Origin: Opitutia bacterium
Lineage (GTDB): Bacteria > Verrucomicrobiota > Verrucomicrobiia > Opitutales > Opitutaceae
Assembly (NCBI GenBank): GCA_003157575.1
Contig: PMKA01000429.1
Location: 1-8,821, forward strand
Length of the DNA stretch: 8,821 nucleotides
Reading direction: 5' to 3'
Positions within the stretch are counted from its first letter, which is position 1. Each line of letters opens with the position of its first letter. Shown piece after piece: positions 5,502-8,821 of the stretch. The notes under the pieces are model-generated. The model saw only the letters and a program-made list of their open reading frames with translations. It searched no databases and was not told where the DNA came from. The translations under genes were made by a program, and so were the position numbers.

Positions 5502-7924
5502 TCGCGGTGTCCTTACATTGCCGGCTTCTTCCGATCCTCGCCATCTCCCTGGCTTTGACGGCGCCGGCGAGACTTCCGGCCCAGACGGTGGCGGCGACCG
5601 CCCCCCGCACAATCACAGTCGCGGTGGTTCGCGACGGACCTGTGGCGACGGGCGACGGATCCGACGCGGCGCTGCTGGGCGGTTTCTCCGCACTGGCCGA
5701 GGGGCGCTACGCAATCCAGTTCAAGGAGGCGCCTGCGTTCAACGCCGGCTGGGACGCCGCCCGTGTCCCTGCGGCGCTGGCGGCCGCCCTTGCGGACCCC
5801 GAAGCCGATTTCGTCCTGGTCGCCGGCATGCGCGCGATCGCGGCTGCGGCAGATCCGGCGCGCTCGCTTGGAAAGCCGGTGCTGGGCGCCACCGTCGCCG
5901 ATCCGGATCTGCTCAATCTTCCGATCGATGCGGCGGGACTGTCGACCAAGGCCAATTTCGCCGTCGTAGCCGGCCGCAACCGTTCGCTGGAAAACCTGCG
6001 CGAGCTGCGCTCCGTCATGCCCTTTGCTTCTGTAACCGTGCTGGCGGACCCGGACTGGATGCCGGGCGCGCCTGCGGCGGAAAACTGGCGCCTGCTGCTG
6101 GAGCGCGAACTCGGCGTGCCGGTCGCCCTCGCGCCGGTCGCGGACACCGCCGCTGCCACTCTTGCATCGCTGCCGGCGGACACGCAGGCCGTCTACGTCA
6201 TGCCGGCGCTGCGCCTCGACCCGAAGGAACGCGCCGCGCTGTACGCCGCCCTGGCTGCGCGCAGGATTCCCGCCTTCAGTTTCCTCGGCCAGCCGGAGGT
6301 CGAGGCCGGTGCGCTCGCCGGCCTGCTGCCCGAGATGCACGCGCTGCTCGTCCGCCGCGCCTCGGTGAATCTCGACCAGCTGGCCGCCGGCGCCCCGGCC
6401 GCCGGCCTGCTGCTCACCATTCCCGGGCAGGCGCAGTTGTTCGTGAATGAGGCCACGGCGGCCGCGGTCGGCGCGCCGATCGACTTCCGCATCCTTTCGC
6501 AGGCGCGCCTCGTGGGCGCGGTGGTCGGCGAGGCCGGGGCTCCGCTCACCTTCGAGCAGGCCGTCCTGACGGCGTTGGAGAAGAATTTCGACGTGCGCAT
6601 CCGCCACGAGGCCGCGACCGGCGCGCGGGAGACGGAGCACGCGGCTGCAAGCGCCCTGTTCCCACAGCTGGCTGCCACGTACGGCTACCAGCGCATCGAC
6701 CGCGACCGCGCGATGTTCTCGGGAGGCCTTCTTCCCGAGACGGCGCAGCGTGCCGGTTTCGCCCTGCAGCAGGCGCTTTTCGACGACGAGGCGTGGTCGC
6801 GGCGCCGCGCCGCCCGGGAGGCCTATCGCGGGGCCGCACTGCAGGAACAGGCCGAGCGGCTTGGCGTCGCGGAACGGGCCGGCCAGGCCTACCTCCAGTT
6901 CCTGTCCGCCCAGGCGCTTGTGCGCATCGCCGGCGAGAATCTCGCGGTGACGCAGCGCAACCTGGAATTCGCCCGCCTGCGCCGCATGGTGGGCACCTCG
7001 GGTCCCGAGGAGGGATTCCGCTTCGAGTCGCTGGAGGCGCAACAGCGCGGAGAGCTGATCGCGGCCCGCGCGAAGCAGCAACAGGCCCGGGTCGCGCTCA
7101 ACCGCGTGCTCGCCGTTCCGGCCGACACCCGCTGGTCGGCGGAGGACGTGGGTCTCAATCATCCGTCGTTCACCTTTGCTGCGATGCGAGTGGCGGGCGT
7201 GTTGCGCAGCAGGGCGGAGATCGACCATCTGCGCAACTTCGGCGCCGCCTACGCGCTCCGCCATTCGCCCGACCTCGCGGCATTCGAACAGGCGGAGAAG
7301 GCGCAGGCCATCACGGTGGGGCAGAAGGCGCGCCGGCAGATCCTGCCGAAGGTCGGGCTCAGCGCTGGCTACCAGCGCGTGCTCGAAAACGACTACGCCG
7401 GCCCGACCCTGATCGAGCAGCTCGCGGTGCGGGGGGAGATCCCTCCGCCGTCCATGCAGCTCGATCGCGACGAGTGGAACCTCCAGCTGACCGCGTCACT
7501 GCCGCTCTTCACCGGCGGCGGGTTGCGCGCCGATTTGCGCAAGGCAAAGTCCGACCTGCGCCAGATCCAGCTCGGCGCCGAGAATGCCCGCGAGGGCATC
7601 GTGGCCCGCGCCCAGGCCGCCTTCTACGCCCTGGAGAGCTCCTATCCGTCCATCGAGCTTGTCCAGCGCTCCGCCGACCGGGCCGACCAGAATCTCCGCG
7701 TTGTGCAGGACAAATACGAGCAGGGCACGGTCTCGATCATCAACCTGCTCGATGCCCAGAACGCCGCCTTTTCCCAGAAGCAGGCTGCGGCGCTCGCCGT
7801 CTACCGGTTCCTCGGCGATCTCATCGCCTATGAGCGCGCCATCGGCTGGTTCGAGGTGCTCAGCAGCGCGGAGGAGAAGGAGGCCTGGTTCCGCGAGATG
7901 GAGACAACCCAGCCTTCAAAATGA
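5498..7924 (+). CDS. TolC-family outer-membrane efflux protein with N-terminal substrate-binding-like domain
   Basis: 808 residues from the ATG at 5498, far longer than a usual TolC/OEP (420-500). A signal peptide is clear (CRLLPILAISLALTAPARLPAQ), which excludes the longer open frame that reaches back to 5369 across both operators. About residues 37-345 alternate beta strands and helices in the style of an ABC_sub_bind/type I periplasmic-binding fold: TITVAVVRDG, DFVLVAGMRAIA, GKPVLGATVADPD, SVTVLADPDWM, AVYVMPALRL, IPAFSFLG. From about 349 comes the outer membrane efflux domain: LTFEQAVLTALEKN opens the first repeat, LFPQLAATYGYQRI and ILPKVGLSAGYQRV are the two beta-hairpin leads, LTASLPLFTGGG closes the second barrel segment, and YEQGTVSIINLLDAQNA is the typical late helix motif. 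The fused domain would lie in the periplasm. The adaptor gene starts 25 bp downstream, so the two form an operon. It probably exports a small molecule together with a pump encoded further right. Confidence 0.9.
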   Translation: MIAVSLHCRLLPILAISLALTAPARLPAQTVAATAPRTITVAVVRDGPVATGDGSDAALLGGFSALAEGRYAIQFKEAPAFNAGWDAARVPAALAAALADPEADFVLVAGMRAIAAAADPARSLGKPVLGATVADPDLLNLPIDAAGLSTKANFAVVAGRNRSLENLRELRSVMPFASVTVLADPDWMPGAPAAENWRLLLERELGVPVALAPVADTAAATLASLPADTQAVYVMPALRLDPKERAALYAALAARRIPAFSFLGQPEVEAGALAGLLPEMHALLVRRASVNLDQLAAGAPAAGLLLTIPGQAQLFVNEATAAAVGAPIDFRILSQARLVGAVVGEAGAPLTFEQAVLTALEKNFDVRIRHEAATGARETEHAAASALFPQLAATYGYQRIDRDRAMFSGGLLPETAQRAGFALQQALFDDEAWSRRRAAREAYRGAALQEQAERLGVAERAGQAYLQFLSAQALVRIAGENLAVTQRNLEFARLRRMVGTSGPEEGFRFESLEAQQRGELIAARAKQQQARVALNRVLAVPADTRWSAEDVGLNHPSFTFAAMRVAGVLRSRAEIDHLRNFGAAYALRHSPDLAAFEQAEKAQAITVGQKARRQILPKVGLSAGYQRVLENDYAGPTLIEQLAVRGEIPPPSMQLDRDEWNLQLTASLPLFTGGGLRADLRKAKSDLRQIQLGAENAREGIVARAQAAFYALESSYPSIELVQRSADRADQNLRVVQDKYEQGTVSIINLLDAQNAAFSQKQAAALAVYRFLGDLIAYERAIGWFEVLSSAEEKEAWFREMETTQPSK

Positions 7925-7953
7925 ATCTGCCGCGACACACGCTTTTCCCATGA
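7921..7953 (+). other. Possible ten-codon coupling ORF (MNLPRHTLFP) between TolC and adaptor genes
   Basis: Its ATG overlaps the TolC stop as ATGA (7921-7924), and its own TGA overlaps the adaptor start ATG as ATGA (7950-7953). Ribosomes finishing TolC could reinitiate and be handed to the adaptor start, which has no Shine-Dalgarno. This is inference from arrangement only. Confidence 0.25.
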
Positions 7954-8821
7954 ATTTCCGCCGTTCCTTCGCCTTTTCCGCCGCAGCCCTTCTGCTTGGA
8001 AGCATGCTGTTCGCCGCCTGCAAACCCCGGACTGTCGGGGTCTCGGCTCCGCTCGACGTCCGCTTCGTGGGCGCCCGCCCCCTCGACAGCGCCCGGTCCG
8101 ACACCGCGGGGGCAGCGTTTCTCGGACTGCTGCGCGGCGATCCCGAGACGAGCCTGAGCTTCAAGGTCAACGGCCAGATCGCGCGCATCGGCCCCGCCGA
8201 CGGCACCGAGGACTGGAACGAGGGCACGGTTGTGGAGAAGGACGCGGTGCTGGCGCAGCTCGATACCGCCAATTTCGTCAACGCCGTCGCCGCCGCCCGC
8301 GCCCGGGCCGACTACGCGCGCGCCGCCTTCGCGCGCAGCGCCGAGCTGTTTGTCGCCGCCAATCTTTCAAAGAACGATTTCGAGGCCGGCCGCGCGCAGA
8401 AGGACACCGCCGAGGCGGATCTTGCACAGGCCGAACAGAACCTGCGCGACACCTCGCTGCGCGCGCCCTACGCGGGCGCGATCCTCGTGCGCCTGGCCAG
8501 AAGCAACGAATATGCCGCGGCCGGCCGCCCGGTGCTGCGCCTCGGCGGTTTCCGCAGGATGAAGCTTGAGATAGGCGTGCCCGACACGCTGCTCGGCCGC
8601 CTCGCCGTCGGCCAGGATTACCCGGTCAAGGTTTCCGCGTTTGAGGGCGGCGAATTCACCGGCCGCATCTCCGAGATCGGCACCGCGGCGGCGGAGGGAA
8701 GCCGGCTCTTCCACGTCGTGTTCGACATTCCCAACGCCGACGGCCGGCTGAAATCCGGCATGACGGCGACGGTGCGCCTCGGACACTACGGCGCGCCGGC
8801 CGCAACCGGCGTGCTTGTGCC
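7950..8821 (+). CDS. RND-type membrane fusion protein (periplasmic adaptor lipoprotein), 3' partial
   Basis: 290 codons are visible and the frame is still open at the edge. The N-terminus (NFRRS, hydrophobic AAALLLGSMLF, then AAC at C24) is a lipoprotein signal, so it should be anchored to a membrane and face the periplasm. The first lipoyl half is FKVNGQIARI with GTVVEKDAVLAQLD; a short alpha-hairpin (about 115-165) follows; the second lipoyl half is LRAPYAGAILVRL. A beta-barrel follows with EIGVPDTLLGRLAVGQ, GEFTGRISEIG and LKSGMTATVRL, ending TGVLV. This order is that of HlyD/AcrA-family adaptors of RND pumps, which join an inner-membrane transporter to TolC. It follows the TolC gene by 25 bp. 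The ATG at 7950 is chosen because it begins the signal peptide; no Shine-Dalgarno is present. An RND permease gene is expected downstream. Confidence 0.92.
   Translation, partial: MNFRRSFAFSAAALLLGSMLFAACKPRTVGVSAPLDVRFVGARPLDSARSDTAGAAFLGLLRGDPETSLSFKVNGQIARIGPADGTEDWNEGTVVEKDAVLAQLDTANFVNAVAAARARADYARAAFARSAELFVAANLSKNDFEAGRAQKDTAEADLAQAEQNLRDTSLRAPYAGAILVRLARSNEYAAAGRPVLRLGGFRRMKLEIGVPDTLLGRLAVGQDYPVKVSAFEGGEFTGRISEIGTAAAEGSRLFHVVFDIPNADGRLKSGMTATVRLGHYGAPAATGVLV

Noticed and set aside
5513..7264. Long minus-strand open frame (583 codons) inside the TolC gene
   Set aside because: It is the antisense shadow of a strongly supported coding region in GC-rich DNA; its product is arginine-rich with no recognisable domain.

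Overview
The window is 8.8 kb of GC-rich bacterial DNA. It reads best as a chromosomal region of a Gram-negative bacterium: an outer-membrane TolC-type channel and a periplasmic adaptor lipoprotein need two membranes. Most starts lack a recognisable Shine-Dalgarno sequence. The gene mix, the SD-poor starts and the style of intergenic repeat suggest Verrucomicrobiota (Opitutaceae-like), but this is impression rather than proof.

Left part (1-3300): two signalling proteins face each other. A plus-strand sensor kinase enters from the left edge with the tail of a FIST-type sensory domain, then PAS, a histidine box and an ATPase domain. A minus-strand hybrid kinase (REC-HisKA-HATPase-REC) converges on it. 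The 65 bp between their stop codons are entirely filled by a 67-bp two-hairpin repeat.

Middle part (3300-5350), all on the minus strand: a TetR-family regulator, a second copy of the same 67-bp repeat that supplies the regulator's last codons and stop, a hairpin-rich stretch with helically phased A-tracts, a small cupin nucleoside phosphorylase (ppnP), a short possible remnant of a LysE-type exporter, and a SnoaL/NTF2-like protein.

Right part (5350-8821): divergent from the TetR gene is an efflux operon. The first gene is an unusually long TolC-family protein whose N-terminal 300 residues look like a periplasmic substrate-binding-protein fold. The second is an RND-type membrane fusion lipoprotein cut by the window edge; an inner-membrane pump gene probably follows. 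Two related palindromes in the divergent intergenic region, a perfect TTGACGG-A-CCGTCAA and a 12/15 variant, are the likely operators through which the TetR protein represses both itself and the pump.

The most striking observation is the 67-bp repeat. The two copies differ at 7 positions in their first hairpin, and 6 of those 7 differences form three compensated base pairs, while the second hairpin and tail are 30/31 identical. Both copies sit in the sense orientation at the very 3' end of a gene. This points to a selected structured element (a 3'-end RNA structure or a REP-like mobile hairpin). The second main observation is the substrate-binding-like/TolC fusion.
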